This document shows, piece by piece, positions 25,300 through 33,551 of a stretch of 64,000 bases of DNA. The stretch lies in assembly GCF_026107415.2 (NCBI RefSeq), contig NZ_JAPCHX010000002.1, positions 124,001-188,000 of the forward strand, given 5' to 3'. Each line of letters opens with the position of its first letter. Position 1 is the stretch's first letter. The notes beneath the pieces are model-generated. The model saw nothing but the letters and a program-made list of their open reading frames with translations, ran no database searches and was not told where the DNA came from. Made by a program: the position numbers and the translations under genes. Source of the stretch: Microbacterium sp. MPKO10 (lineage in GTDB: Bacteria > Actinomycetota > Actinomycetes > Actinomycetales > Microbacteriaceae).

Positions 25300-26151
25300 C
25301 TAGAGCGTTATGAGACCGGGTTGCGGTGTGCCTTCGGTCGACGGCGTCCACCCGAGAACCTCACGGGTACGCGATGTATCGAAGAACGATGAGCGGCCGG
25401 TCATCGAAGCGGCGAAAGGCACATCGGGGTAATACCTGGCCGCCAGCGTTCTGGAGTCCTCATCGACGAGAGTTTCCGACTCGACAATCCAGAGAATTTC
25501 ATGACCGATAATTGAAGCGCTGCACGCGCGCTCAACTGCGTCAGCTACCGACCCCTCGGTGCAGTATCCGAAGAGTCCGTTGATGGCCCAACTGGGGCCA
25601 AGATGTTCCAGCGCAATTTGTGCCTGTGTGACGTCCTTCAAGACGGCATGAAGCCTGAGGCTCACCACGCTGAGACCGTCGTGCCTTCGCGTGACCGAGT
25701 CGGCCTGAAGCTCCTGAATGAATTTCGACAGACTGTACCCGTCTTCAGTGCGGGATCGGTGTTTGAGATCGACGGGGAAATAGTCGAACTGGGGTGATCT
25801 GCTCCAGGCGAGCCCGATTGCATTCACGCTCGACGCTTGCACGACACGACGTATGCCGAGTTCCGCAGCTGCGCTCAGCACGTTATACGAAATGACAACG
25901 TTCGTGTTGTGGGCTTCCCATTCGGGAAGGGGTATTGGTCCGTTGAGTCCCGCAAGGTTGACGACGACATCGACGCCTTTGAGAGCTTCAAGGGTTTGGT
26001 CGTGTGCACTGAGGTCGGCCGTCACCCACTCGTGTGCAATTCCTTCTGCACTCGGATCGCGGTCGATTCCACGGATCTGATGCGAGCGCTTGAGCGCATG
26101 TGTGACGATCTTCCCTACTCCACCGCCGGCTCCGGCGACTGCGATTTTCAT
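25300..26151 (-). CDS. NAD-dependent epimerase/dehydratase (uronate dehydrogenase-like SDR)
   Basis: This 283-residue extended short-chain dehydrogenase has the NAD motif VAGAGGGVGKIV, a D/N in VVNLAGLNGP, active-site Ser region VQASSVNAIG and the YxxxK pair in DGYSLSKFIQE. Size and wording resemble uronate dehydrogenases, which oxidise hexuronates to lactones, and this would fit the gluconolactonase encoded in the same operon. It overlaps the upstream transporter gene by 4 bases and is the last gene of the six-gene sugar-acid operon. Exact substrate is inferred. Confidence 0.85.
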   Translation of the reverse strand: MKIAVAGAGGGVGKIVTHALKRSHQIRGIDRDPSAEGIAHEWVTADLSAHDQTLEALKGVDVVVNLAGLNGPIPLPEWEAHNTNVVISYNVLSAAAELGIRRVVQASSVNAIGLAWSRSPQFDYFPVDLKHRSRTEDGYSLSKFIQELQADSVTRRHDGLSVVSLRLHAVLKDVTQAQIALEHLGPSWAINGLFGYCTEGSVADAVERACSASIIGHEILWIVESETLVDEDSRTLAARYYPDVPFAASMTGRSSFFDTSRTREVLGWTPSTEGTPQPGLITL

Positions 26152-27476
26152 GATGTGACCTTTTCGTCTTCAGGCGAGATGGAAGCCGTGGTGCGCGCGC
26201 GCCCAGGGAGTTGAACATAGAACATGAGCAGAAGTGACAATACGTACATTCCAACGACAGCCCAGGCAACTCCTTGGAAACCGATCATCGGGAGTAGAGC
26301 CGCAACGATAGCCGGTCCGATCAACTGCCCCACGCCGGTCGCCAACGTAACGGTTCCCAGAGCCGCAGGCTGTTCCCTCTTTGCAACCAGTGCAGGGACT
26401 AACGCAGACAGCGGTACATAAGCGGACGTGCCGATCCCCCAGAACAGCATGAGCGCGGAGATAGCGACAAAATTCGGACCGATCCATTGCGGAACAAAGT
26501 AAAGAAGTGCGATCGCGATGGCGTTGACTGGGCTCGCTACCCACTGGATGGTGTTGGCCCAGCCGAGCCTGTCGCTCAGCCATCCCCACACGAGGTTTCC
26601 TGGCACGCCAGTGATGCCGAGAATCGTGAACGTCAACACTGCATTGCCGACCGGGATTCCGATCTCCGTCGTGAGATATGGAACATAGAACACCATCATG
26701 GCGAAAATGCCAGCGATGTTGATCAGTTTCACGATCGCGCCCACGCCAACCCGCGGCTCGCGCCATACGATCGAGACTGCCGAGGCGAAGCTTTCAGCGA
26801 AACTGGTCGAGGTGGGCTGTACCTTCGCATCTTCTGGATCCCGGACGAGAGTCACCCCGATGAGTCCGCCGATTATGGCTATTCCGAGACCAACCCACAA
26901 CGTATGAATCGGGCCAATGACGGGAAGCAGAGTTGCCGCGATAGCAGCACCGATGATCTGCTGTCCGCCGCTGATGCAGAACCAAAACCATGCCTGTGTT
27001 CGGGCTTCTCTCCCAGCTAAGGCACGAGCGTTCAGCCACGTGACGAATGCGAACGCGAAGAGAGGGGTGCCGACGCCACGGATCGCATAGGTCACGAGGA
27101 TCAACCAGTAATTCTGCGTGGGCAACGCGACAGCGATGAAGAGAATATCAGCGACAATCCAACCGATGAACCCCAAGAACATCACCTTGCGAGGGCCCAT
27201 GACCATCACCAATGGACCGACCGCGTAGGAAGCAACAGCGGTTACGATGCCGAAGACGGTAATAATCCACGCAGCTTGACTGAGCGCGATACCGATGTCA
27301 GACGAAAAGAAACTGGAAATCCACGTTACTTCTAGTGCATCACCGACCACGAAGATGGTTGTTGCAACGATGCCCCAGGGTGTTCCCCGAGGGAGCCCGA
27401 TCTTCTCGGTCACCGATTCGCGAGGTCGAGGTCTCGCTTCATTCTTGTCGATCTCAGAGTCGTTTAATGAGTTCAT
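26148..27476 (-). CDS. MFS transporter of the RbtT/DalT polyol-permease type
   Basis: This 442-residue protein has twelve predicted membrane helices. The start of helix 1 (VVGDALEVTWISSFF) and the helix 4 part (YAIRGVGTPLFAFAFVTWL) resemble polyol permeases such as RbtT and DalT. It overlaps its neighbours by 4 bases on both sides (26148-26151 and 27473-27476), so it is tightly coupled to the sugar-acid operon and probably imports the substrate of that pathway, a sugar acid or polyol. Codon use is less GC-biased than in most of the window. Confidence 0.88.
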   Translation of the reverse strand: MNSLNDSEIDKNEARPRPRESVTEKIGLPRGTPWGIVATTIFVVGDALEVTWISSFFSSDIGIALSQAAWIITVFGIVTAVASYAVGPLVMVMGPRKVMFLGFIGWIVADILFIAVALPTQNYWLILVTYAIRGVGTPLFAFAFVTWLNARALAGREARTQAWFWFCISGGQQIIGAAIAATLLPVIGPIHTLWVGLGIAIIGGLIGVTLVRDPEDAKVQPTSTSFAESFASAVSIVWREPRVGVGAIVKLINIAGIFAMMVFYVPYLTTEIGIPVGNAVLTFTILGITGVPGNLVWGWLSDRLGWANTIQWVASPVNAIAIALLYFVPQWIGPNFVAISALMLFWGIGTSAYVPLSALVPALVAKREQPAALGTVTLATGVGQLIGPAIVAALLPMIGFQGVAWAVVGMYVLSLLLMFYVQLPGRARTTASISPEDEKVTS

Positions 27477-28441
27477 TGTGCGCGCTCCTTTGCGGCGAAT
27501 TCTTCAGTGTGAAGAGTTAATTGGGTAGTGAAAACGACATGGCTTTCGGAATGCAAGACAGGGGAACCTCGATCCTCGAAGACCGTAGTGCGGGTAGAAG
27601 GTTCGATTGCAGTCGTGTAGCCGCGGCCACTCCACGGCTCGCGAGTATCGGCACCCGCGTCTTGCCAAAGCCACGCGTACTTCCGTATCGGATCGGACCA
27701 TGACAGCTCGGCAGTGAGGCCTGTCCGAGGGTTGTTGATCGCGACGGTGCGGTGTGTGAAGTCTGTGAGCCAACCGAGACGGAGCGTCTTCGAATGTCGA
27801 TCGGGGATCGTAGCCAGCTCCGATCCCCCGAATCGTGATTCTGCATTCGGCCATCTGACTGCGACACCAGGCTCGAACTCTCCGAGGTCGATGCCGGGAT
27901 GCGGAACGTAAGTCACGGCATCCGTAACTATCCTGCACCCGCCCTCCAAGAACGGCGCTCCGAATGCCGGGTGAGACTGATAGTCATACGTGATGACGGT
28001 ATCGCCGAGGTTCTCGATTCGGTCGCTGAGACGTACGGTGCCGTTCTCAAGGCTGATGACTCGATCGATTCGTACAGGAACGCTGTCCAGCGAAACATGG
28101 GCTTCAAGATGCCCATTGCTTGCCGTGTCGATTACCCAGGGAACGATAGACGCTTCTCCGTGATAGTGCCGCAACTTTCCGTCGACCATTTGTGGGGCCC
28201 CCGCGTGAGGGAAGAGCGTCTGCCACCCTCCGGCATAGCTGGCCTGCCATGGAGCCTCGCTGGCATCAGCTGTGTAGGTTGCGGGTACCGGCCGGAGTGC
28301 AAGAGCGTCTTCAGCCCATGGCGTTGCCATGAGGACCTCGGTGTCAGTGGGGGAGTGCCGTATTGACAAGATCTCTGCGCCGCGATCGAGATCCACTGTC
28401 ACATCAAGACTGCAGGAAGTGAGACGCACCGTCCTCACCAT
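27473..28441 (-). CDS. Aldose-epimerase-like protein (DUF4432 type)
   Basis: This 322-residue protein resembles galactose mutarotase-fold proteins: RGAEILSIRH near the start, AGGWQTLFPHAGAP, SHPAFGAPFLEGGCRIV and AWLWQDAG toward the end. These beta-sandwich enzymes interconvert sugar anomers or bind sugar acids; the DUF4432 group has no fixed substrate. It overlaps its neighbours by 7 bases (dehydrogenase) and 4 bases (transporter). A role in preparing the sugar for the operon's dehydrogenases is inferred. Confidence 0.8.
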   Translation of the reverse strand: MVRTVRLTSCSLDVTVDLDRGAEILSIRHSPTDTEVLMATPWAEDALALRPVPATYTADASEAPWQASYAGGWQTLFPHAGAPQMVDGKLRHYHGEASIVPWVIDTASNGHLEAHVSLDSVPVRIDRVISLENGTVRLSDRIENLGDTVITYDYQSHPAFGAPFLEGGCRIVTDAVTYVPHPGIDLGEFEPGVAVRWPNAESRFGGSELATIPDRHSKTLRLGWLTDFTHRTVAINNPRTGLTAELSWSDPIRKYAWLWQDAGADTREPWSGRGYTTAIEPSTRTTVFEDRGSPVLHSESHVVFTTQLTLHTEEFAAKERAQ

Positions 28442-29514
28442 GTGAGTACGAGCTTTCCGGTCGCCCCGCCTGCGAATTTGGCGTAGGCGGCTGGCCCCTC
28501 GTCGAGAGTGAAGGTCTCGGAGACGAGCGCCTCAGGGTGCAGATCGCGTTGTGCGAGCACACTCGTTAGTTCTTGCATCTCCGCTTGGCTGGAGACCCAC
28601 GAACCCTGAATGGTCAGCATTTTCGAGATCACCTGGACTGTGGGGTCGAAGCTCAGCGGCTGTCGGCCCACGCCGACGAAGATCGCTCGCCCAAAAGTAG
28701 CCGCGGCTTCGATGCACAATGCACGAGCAGAGGCGGCCCCAGTGCAGTCGATGGAGGCATCCACTCCTAGGCCGTCTGTAAGATCCATGATCTCTGCCGT
28801 CGCCGCGTCTCCTGTGCTTTGTGCCAGACCGTGGTGCAATCCAAGCTTTCGAGCACCCGAGAGTCGCTCCGGATTCAGGTCTGAGCCAACGACCTCAACT
28901 CCCATGTCCGACGCGATCTGAGCCACAGCCAACCCCACGGGACCGAGCCCAGTCACAAGAAGGCGACTGCCTGCTGTCACCCCTGCCTTGCGAATCGCTG
29001 AGTAGGCCGTGCCAGCGCCGCAGGCGATCATCGCTCCGTCGACGAAGCTCAGCGAGTCTGGTATTGGGATGAGCGAGCGCTGTTCTACGTTAAGGAGCGG
29101 GCTGTGGCCACCATCACGTTCGCCACCGTACGCGGCTCGCTCGTTCGAGGTGCAAACGACGGGGTAACCTCGCCGACAGTTCAGACAGTTGCCGCATCCC
29201 AGAATATGGTAGGCGAGCACGCGGTCACCGATGGCAAAATCACGAACTTCTTCACCGACGGCGTGAACGATACCCGCAGGCTCATGTCCACCAATCAGCA
29301 GTCGTCCGGTTCTCGGTTCGCCAAGGACCCGCGGGTCGTCAGGGCCGTATGCTCGCAGCCCGGAACGGCTGTCATAAGTGTGCAGGTCACTGCCGCAGAT
29401 TCCGGATGCTTTGACCATGATCTGAACTTCGGTCGGTCCGGGATCGTCGATTACAAAGTCTCGGAGCTCGGCAACCCTATTGCCAGGAAAAGCGAGTCCA
29501 GAAACGTTAGTCAT
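28435..29514 (-). CDS. Zinc-dependent medium-chain dehydrogenase
   Basis: This 359-residue MDR enzyme has catalytic zinc residues in KASGICGSDLHTY and GGHEPAGIV. The structural zinc lobe carries Cys residues in GCGNCLNCRRGYPVVC, and the NAD fold starts VTGLGPVGLAVAQIA. It resembles sorbitol/threonine/idonate-type dehydrogenases. In this operon it most likely oxidises a sugar acid or polyol carbon. It sits between the gluconolactonase gene (61-base gap) and the epimerase-like gene (7-base overlap). Confidence 0.9.
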   Translation of the reverse strand: MTNVSGLAFPGNRVAELRDFVIDDPGPTEVQIMVKASGICGSDLHTYDSRSGLRAYGPDDPRVLGEPRTGRLLIGGHEPAGIVHAVGEEVRDFAIGDRVLAYHILGCGNCLNCRRGYPVVCTSNERAAYGGERDGGHSPLLNVEQRSLIPIPDSLSFVDGAMIACGAGTAYSAIRKAGVTAGSRLLVTGLGPVGLAVAQIASDMGVEVVGSDLNPERLSGARKLGLHHGLAQSTGDAATAEIMDLTDGLGVDASIDCTGAASARALCIEAAATFGRAIFVGVGRQPLSFDPTVQVISKMLTIQGSWVSSQAEMQELTSVLAQRDLHPEALVSETFTLDEGPAAYAKFAGGATGKLVLTW

Positions 29515-29575
29515 GTGTCACTCCAATGTGTACGTTGTCGAGGGGACAAACAGGATGAAGATATTCGGCGACCGA

Positions 29576-30433
29576 TCAGCTGGTTCTGACTCGAGCGGTG
29601 GGAAGGCTATTCCCTTCGCTGCGAGCGATCAGCAGATGGCCGGCAGCGTTTTCTTCGGACAAAGTCTCGGAGTTCAGCCCGAACCGCGCCGTCGTGATGG
29701 CGAGCCCGATTCCAGGAATGAGCGCGCACGAGGTGGGCCGGGTGACAGGGAGGTCCACGGTGTCGAGGAGCTCGCCGTCGGGGGCCCTATGCTCGACGCG
29801 GTGACCATCCCAGATCGCGATCCACAGCGAGCCGTCCGCATCGACGCACAGGCCGTCGGGCTCACCCCTGTCTACCGTGAATAGCGTAGTCAGCCGGCCG
29901 ATGTGCCCGGACTCCAGGTCGAACGTTCCTCGTAGAACCGACGACTGTCCAGAGTCAGCGACGTAGATGACGTCATTCTGAGGAGACCAACCAATACCGT
30001 TAGGCAGCGTCAGCGTGGAGGCAGCGATCGCTGGTGGTCCGCCCGGCTCCCACACATGAAGACTTCCCTCGCCTTCGCGAACATCGACATGAGTGCTGCC
30101 CACCCAGACGCGTCCTCGTGCGTCGCAAGCGGCATCGTTGAGCCGCTTCTCAGTGTCTTCAATCACGCGTACGAGAGTCTTTGTGCCGTTCGTCGAGGCG
30201 AGCTTCAGATCTGCACGAGTCACTACTACAACGCCAGGGACGTCCGCGGGCAGAACAGCACCCACATAGTCGCTCACCGTCTGCTGAGATGATGCTGCTG
30301 CGGGGAAGGCGAACGACGTGTGTGCGACAGTGCCCGAGATCATATCTACAGTGAGTAGTTCGTTTGTGGCCGCATCCCAGATAGGACCCTCTCCGAGCTC
30401 CGCTGCGATGCGTTTGTCGACTTCAATTCTCAT
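29576..30433 (-). CDS. SMP-30/gluconolactonase-family lactonase
   Basis: This 285-residue protein is a six-bladed propeller of the SMP-30/gluconolactonase/LRE family: ELGEGPIWDAATNELLTVDM with the metal Glu, NDAACDARGRVWVGS, LPNGIGWSPQNDVIYVADS with Asn and Asp ligands, and GEPDGLCVDADGSLWIA. It hydrolyses sugar lactones to acids with a divalent metal. It follows the dehydratase gene with an 8-base gap. It would open the lactone made by a sugar or uronate dehydrogenase in the same pathway. Confidence 0.9.
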   Translation of the reverse strand: MRIEVDKRIAAELGEGPIWDAATNELLTVDMISGTVAHTSFAFPAAASSQQTVSDYVGAVLPADVPGVVVVTRADLKLASTNGTKTLVRVIEDTEKRLNDAACDARGRVWVGSTHVDVREGEGSLHVWEPGGPPAIAASTLTLPNGIGWSPQNDVIYVADSGQSSVLRGTFDLESGHIGRLTTLFTVDRGEPDGLCVDADGSLWIAIWDGHRVEHRAPDGELLDTVDLPVTRPTSCALIPGIGLAITTARFGLNSETLSEENAAGHLLIARSEGNSLPTARVRTS

Positions 30434-30441
30434 GACCGGCT

Positions 30442-31518
30442 CTACTCATCGAGGGCATCGATCGCACGCATGCTCGCACGAATCCACCCAAGGGCCCAGG
30501 CCATGCCCGTGTGCCACGGAGAAGATGTGCTCACGAAAGGGGTGTGATCGGGGATAACAACCCCGTCGAATCCGCCGTCCTTCAAGATACGGAGGATGCG
30601 CTGCATATCAACGTATCCGTCGTCGAGAAAAGTCTCGCGGTACTGGGGCACGCGACCGACGACGTTACGAAGATGAACGTACTGGATTCTGCCTGTCGCT
30701 ACGAAGTGTTCGACGACTTCGTAGATGTCTTGATCCGGCATTTCGGAAAGGGTGCCCACGCAGAATTCCATCGCATTTGCAGAAGACTCTACGATCCCCA
30801 GCATTCTGTCGTAGAGGTGCCCCCGGTGGATGAGTCGCGGCGTACCGCGAAGCTCTTCGAGAGGTGGGTCATCTGGGTGTAACGCCATCACAACGCCTGC
30901 TTGCTCGGCGACGGGAATAATCTCGCGAAGGAAGCGGGAGTATCGGTCCCACAGCTGATCCACGCTGATAGGATCGATATAGTCTTCGGTGCGTACGCTT
31001 CGCTCGTAGAGGTCCTTGTCGTAGACGGCATTCCAAACCATCCCTTTGGGGATCGGAGTCTGAACTGTGTTGTCGAAGGTCGAGCTCAGCGCCTCTCCGC
31101 GCCCATTCGGGAGCATCGGCCGCCCCCATACGCCGGCAATACTAAAGTTGTAGCCCATCGTCGTTATTCCGGCGGAGCCGACGTTCCGTACGATTTCTTT
31201 GATTCGTACCATCTGCTCATTGCGTTTCGGACCGTCGAGAAGGACGTCGTACCAATCTGCTGGTTCGAAGTTCTCGATGGCGAAGAGCTCCATTCCGGAG
31301 CCCTCTACCTGTTCCTTGAGGTGCAGCAGGCCGTCGAGCGAATAGCGCTCGTCATTGGCGTATGTCGGGAATCCTGGTCCTGCAAGGACCTCATCGAGGG
31401 GCATCCCTGGCTTTCCGCCCACGATGTGCGCCACAATATGGGTGACTCCCATCTGGCGTGCGAACGCAAACGTCTCTTCGGTTTGCAGGGCACCGGGAAT
31501 GCTTAGTCCAACTTTCAC
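30442..31518 (-). CDS. UxuA-family (mannonate) dehydratase
   Basis: This 358-residue TIM-barrel protein resembles D-mannonate dehydratase: NFSIAGVWGRP, MALHPDDPPLEELRGTPRL, MEFCVGTLSEMP (Cys ligand region), QYVHLRNVVGRVPQYRETF and VVIPDHTP. UxuA removes water from mannonate to give 2-keto-3-deoxygluconate using a divalent metal. It is the first gene of the six-gene operon, 80 bases after the TetR gene. Other UxuA-like proteins act on related aldonates, so the exact sugar acid is open. Confidence 0.87.
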   Translation of the reverse strand: MKVGLSIPGALQTEETFAFARQMGVTHIVAHIVGGKPGMPLDEVLAGPGFPTYANDERYSLDGLLHLKEQVEGSGMELFAIENFEPADWYDVLLDGPKRNEQMVRIKEIVRNVGSAGITTMGYNFSIAGVWGRPMLPNGRGEALSSTFDNTVQTPIPKGMVWNAVYDKDLYERSVRTEDYIDPISVDQLWDRYSRFLREIIPVAEQAGVVMALHPDDPPLEELRGTPRLIHRGHLYDRMLGIVESSANAMEFCVGTLSEMPDQDIYEVVEHFVATGRIQYVHLRNVVGRVPQYRETFLDDGYVDMQRILRILKDGGFDGVVIPDHTPFVSTSSPWHTGMAWALGWIRASMRAIDALDE

Positions 31519-31598
31519 AGTAAAACTCCGTTGTTCTAGGTATTAATAGGTCACGGGGGAGAGGTGCCTTCGGCACCAGTACAGTTGAGCAGCCGCAC

Positions 31599-32192
31599 CT
31601 ACTCAGAGCGCTGCGGCGGTGATTCGAAGCCGAACACGTCATGCAGTGTTCTGATGGTCCTGCGAGTCTCTTCGCTGCCCGGTTCCCGGTTTGACCCCAG
31701 CTCGATTAGCAACAGGCCAGTGAAGGCGCGCGCCGCAGCTCGAGCTTTGTCGTTGTCGGAAAGTAGCTTGAAGAGAAACGATTCCAGGGCGGCCATATTG
31801 TCTTCATCAGCGCTTCTCAAGTCGGGCTCGTGGACCGCGGCAAGCGAAAGCTCGAGAGCGACAATTCCCGCAGGGAACGCACCTGAGCGGTGCGCCGAAA
31901 TGTAGTCGACCGTGAAATCTTCGAGGGAGTCGCGGTCGGTGAGCATATGGCTCTGCCGCTCCGCGAGCCAGGTCACAGCCAAGCCCGAAGCGCGGCGCAT
32001 CGCAGCAATGATCAATTCGCGAGCGGAAGGAAAATGGTAAGTGATGCTCGCCAGAGACATCTCGGCTCGAGCGGCGACCATACGCTGCGTGGCAGCGCCG
32101 GCGCCACCTTCAGCGATGATCTCGATCGCGGCGTCGAGGATGCGTTCGCGAGTTTGCATCCCGCGTTCAAGGCGACCGTCTGTGCGTCCCAA
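31599..32192 (-). CDS. TetR-family regulator of the sugar-acid operon
   Basis: This 197-residue protein has a TetR HTH at about residues 15-60 (RERILDAAIEIIAEGGAGAATQ, split here, and recognition part MSLASITYHFPSARELI). The rest is the helical ligand domain. It lies directly upstream of the UxuA-like gene on the same strand. Two GTAC-type operators in front of its own start show autoregulation; the first operon gene, 80 bases on, may be read from the same transcript. Confidence 0.9.
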   Translation of the reverse strand: MGRTDGRLERGMQTRERILDAAIEIIAEGGAGAATQRMVAARAEMSLASITYHFPSARELIIAAMRRASGLAVTWLAERQSHMLTDRDSLEDFTVDYISAHRSGAFPAGIVALELSLAAVHEPDLRSADEDNMAALESFLFKLLSDNDKARAAARAFTGLLLIELGSNREPGSEETRRTIRTLHDVFGFESPPQRSE

Positions 32193-32206
32193 AATTCTCC
32201 CCTTTA

Positions 32207-32260
32207 TTGTACGAAAGTACAGTAACTGTACGACAGATCAGTAACTGTACGCAAGTACAG
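32207..32260. promoter_or_regulatory. Tandem 16-bp palindromic operators upstream of the TetR gene
   Basis: CTGTACGCAAGTACAG (32245-32260) is a perfect 6-4-6 palindrome, and TTGTACGAAAGTACAG (32207-32222) is the same with one mismatch. Centres are 38 bases apart. A 13-base direct repeat CAGTAACTGTACG (32220-32232 and 32239-32251) adds a further half-site. These are likely binding sites for the adjacent TetR protein. Confidence 0.8.
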
Positions 32261-32282
32261 AGAAAATTGCTATCGAACAGTG

Positions 32283-32443
32283 TTGGTGGGAAATGTCGCG
32301 ACGATCCTGATCAGGAAGTGGGCGAAAGAGCCCGGCTCGGAGCAGGCTCGCGCCGGGTTTGCGGGGACGCGTCCGTTCGATGAGCCGAGCTCGAGCCGGG
32401 TGTGCACGACGATCAGCCGGCGGAGGAGGTGCTGGCCGTTCTG
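32283..32443 (+). pseudogene. Decayed 3' end of a dctA copy
   Basis: Frame 3 reads GNVATILIRKWAKE, then EQARAGFAGTRPFDEPSS, matching the end of the intact DctA (AVATVLIGKWTKE and EQARAVFAGKRPFDELSL). Over 87 bases I count about 15 mismatches, about 83 percent identity. The C-terminus then diverges and ends at a TGA (32441-32443). No upstream dctA sequence precedes it. It is followed by its own hairpin terminator. It marks the far edge of the sugar-acid island that begins just after the intact dctA. Confidence 0.88.
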
Positions 32444-32475
32444 AGCTCGAGAAGCTTCGCTGACCGCGACACGAA

Positions 32476-32512
32476 CGAGGGCGCCGATAATCGTTGTCCA
32501 TCGGCGCCCTCG
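32476..32512 (+). terminator. Intrinsic terminator after the dctA remnant
   Basis: CGAGGGCGCCGAT (32476-32488) pairs exactly with ATCGGCGCCCTCG (32500-32512), loop 11 bases, followed by TGCTCTTCG. It is probably the original terminator of the lost dctA copy. Confidence 0.75.
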
Positions 32513-32604
32513 TGCTCTTCGCGACGAACGTGCGCGATTTTTCGATGCCGTGCCCGAGTACTTGAATGCGGTGGAATACTCAACCGGAGCCTTTTCGCTC
32601 GCCC

Positions 32605-33498
32605 TCAGATGACGATGATGCGTCGCCCACGAGTATGACCGGCTCTGCTGTCGACGTGTGCCGCTGCGGCCTCGGCAAGCGTGTACGTCGCTGCGACAGG
32701 AAGCTTCAACACCCCGTCGACTACCAAACGTGAACCCTCGGCCAGAGCACCGGCCACATCCCCAGCGGCTCCGGAGAAATGGACGCCGTGTTGCGCAGCA
32801 TCCAGATCGGCGATCGTCACGACCCGATTCGGATTTCCTGTCAGCTGCACCAATTGCGGAAGGACGCCCGCGCCGGCAAGGTCGAGCGCTGCATCGATCG
32901 TGCCCAAGGCTCGGACGCGCTCAACCCACCCATCCCCGTATGTCGTCGCTGATGCTCCGATGCTGCGCAGATAACGCTGGTTGCCAGTTCCGGCCGTGCC
33001 GATCACGTGCACGCCGCGCGAACGAGCAATCTGAACGACGGCAGAGCCGACGCCGCCCGCGGCGCCGCTGACAAGGAGTGTCTCGCCTGAACGCGCTTCC
33101 ACCTCATCGAGCACGCGCAGGGCTGCTTCGAGCACGGAGGGGTAGCCCGCGGCTTCTTCATACGACAAAGGCGCCGGCATCGGATGCCACACGGTCATGA
33201 CCGCGGACTCGGCATAGGTATCTCTTCCTTCGCCGAACACCGCATCGCCGACTGCGGTGCCCATCACTCCAGGGCCGACCATGTCGACGACCCCTGATGC
33301 GTCGATGCCGAGTCCGGAGGGAAGGGTGACCGGGTGGGTCCCCAGCCGTTGCCCCTCGCGCACCCTCCAGTCAAAGGCGTTCACGGCGGCGGCTCGCACC
33401 GAGATTCTGATTTGCCCCTCACCTGGATGCGGACGCTCGCTCTCCACCAGCTCAAGGACTTCCGGGCCGCCGAATCGGGAATACATGATCTTCTTCAC
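32605..33498 (-). CDS. NADP-dependent quinone oxidoreductase-like MDR protein
   Basis: This protein of about 297 residues is a zinc-free medium-chain reductase (quinone oxidoreductase group): MYSRFGGPEVLEL near the start, VRAAAVNAFDWRVREG, and the NADPH loop VSGAAGGVGSAVVQIA. No structural zinc Cys cluster is present. I place the start at GTG 33498 (MKKIMYSRFGG), typical for the family; the longer frame from 33561 runs over the TetR gene start. It is divergent from a TetR gene, with a palindrome between them, so it is likely repressor-controlled and could detoxify quinones or enones. Confidence 0.88.
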   Translation of the reverse strand: MKKIMYSRFGGPEVLELVESERPHPGEGQIRISVRAAAVNAFDWRVREGQRLGTHPVTLPSGLGIDASGVVDMVGPGVMGTAVGDAVFGEGRDTYAESAVMTVWHPMPAPLSYEEAAGYPSVLEAALRVLDEVEARSGETLLVSGAAGGVGSAVVQIARSRGVHVIGTAGTGNQRYLRSIGASATTYGDGWVERVRALGTIDAALDLAGAGVLPQLVQLTGNPNRVVTIADLDAAQHGVHFSGAAGDVAGALAEGSRLVVDGVLKLPVAATYTLAEAAAAHVDSRAGHTRGRRIIVI

Positions 33499-33505
33499 GC
33501 CGACG

Positions 33506-33528
33506 ACAATAACACTAACGGTTATTGT
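33506..33528. promoter_or_regulatory. Palindromic operator between MDR oxidoreductase and TetR genes
   Basis: ACAATAAC (33506-33513) and GTTATTGT (33521-33528) form a perfect 8-bp inverted repeat with a 7-base spacer in the 53-base divergent gap. It should bind the adjacent TetR protein and shut both genes. Confidence 0.7.
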
Positions 33529-33551
33529 TTTGTATCTGATAGCTTTATTGC

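Noticed and set aside
25300-32264. Integrase-type genomic island with attachment sites
   Set aside because: No integrase or transposase is present; the dctA end copies are 83 percent alike, too diverged for recent site duplication.
32238-32501. Leftward 87-codon ORF at the dctA remnant
   Set aside because: It is the antisense of the decayed dctA end; the same mirror ORF occurs opposite the intact dctA.
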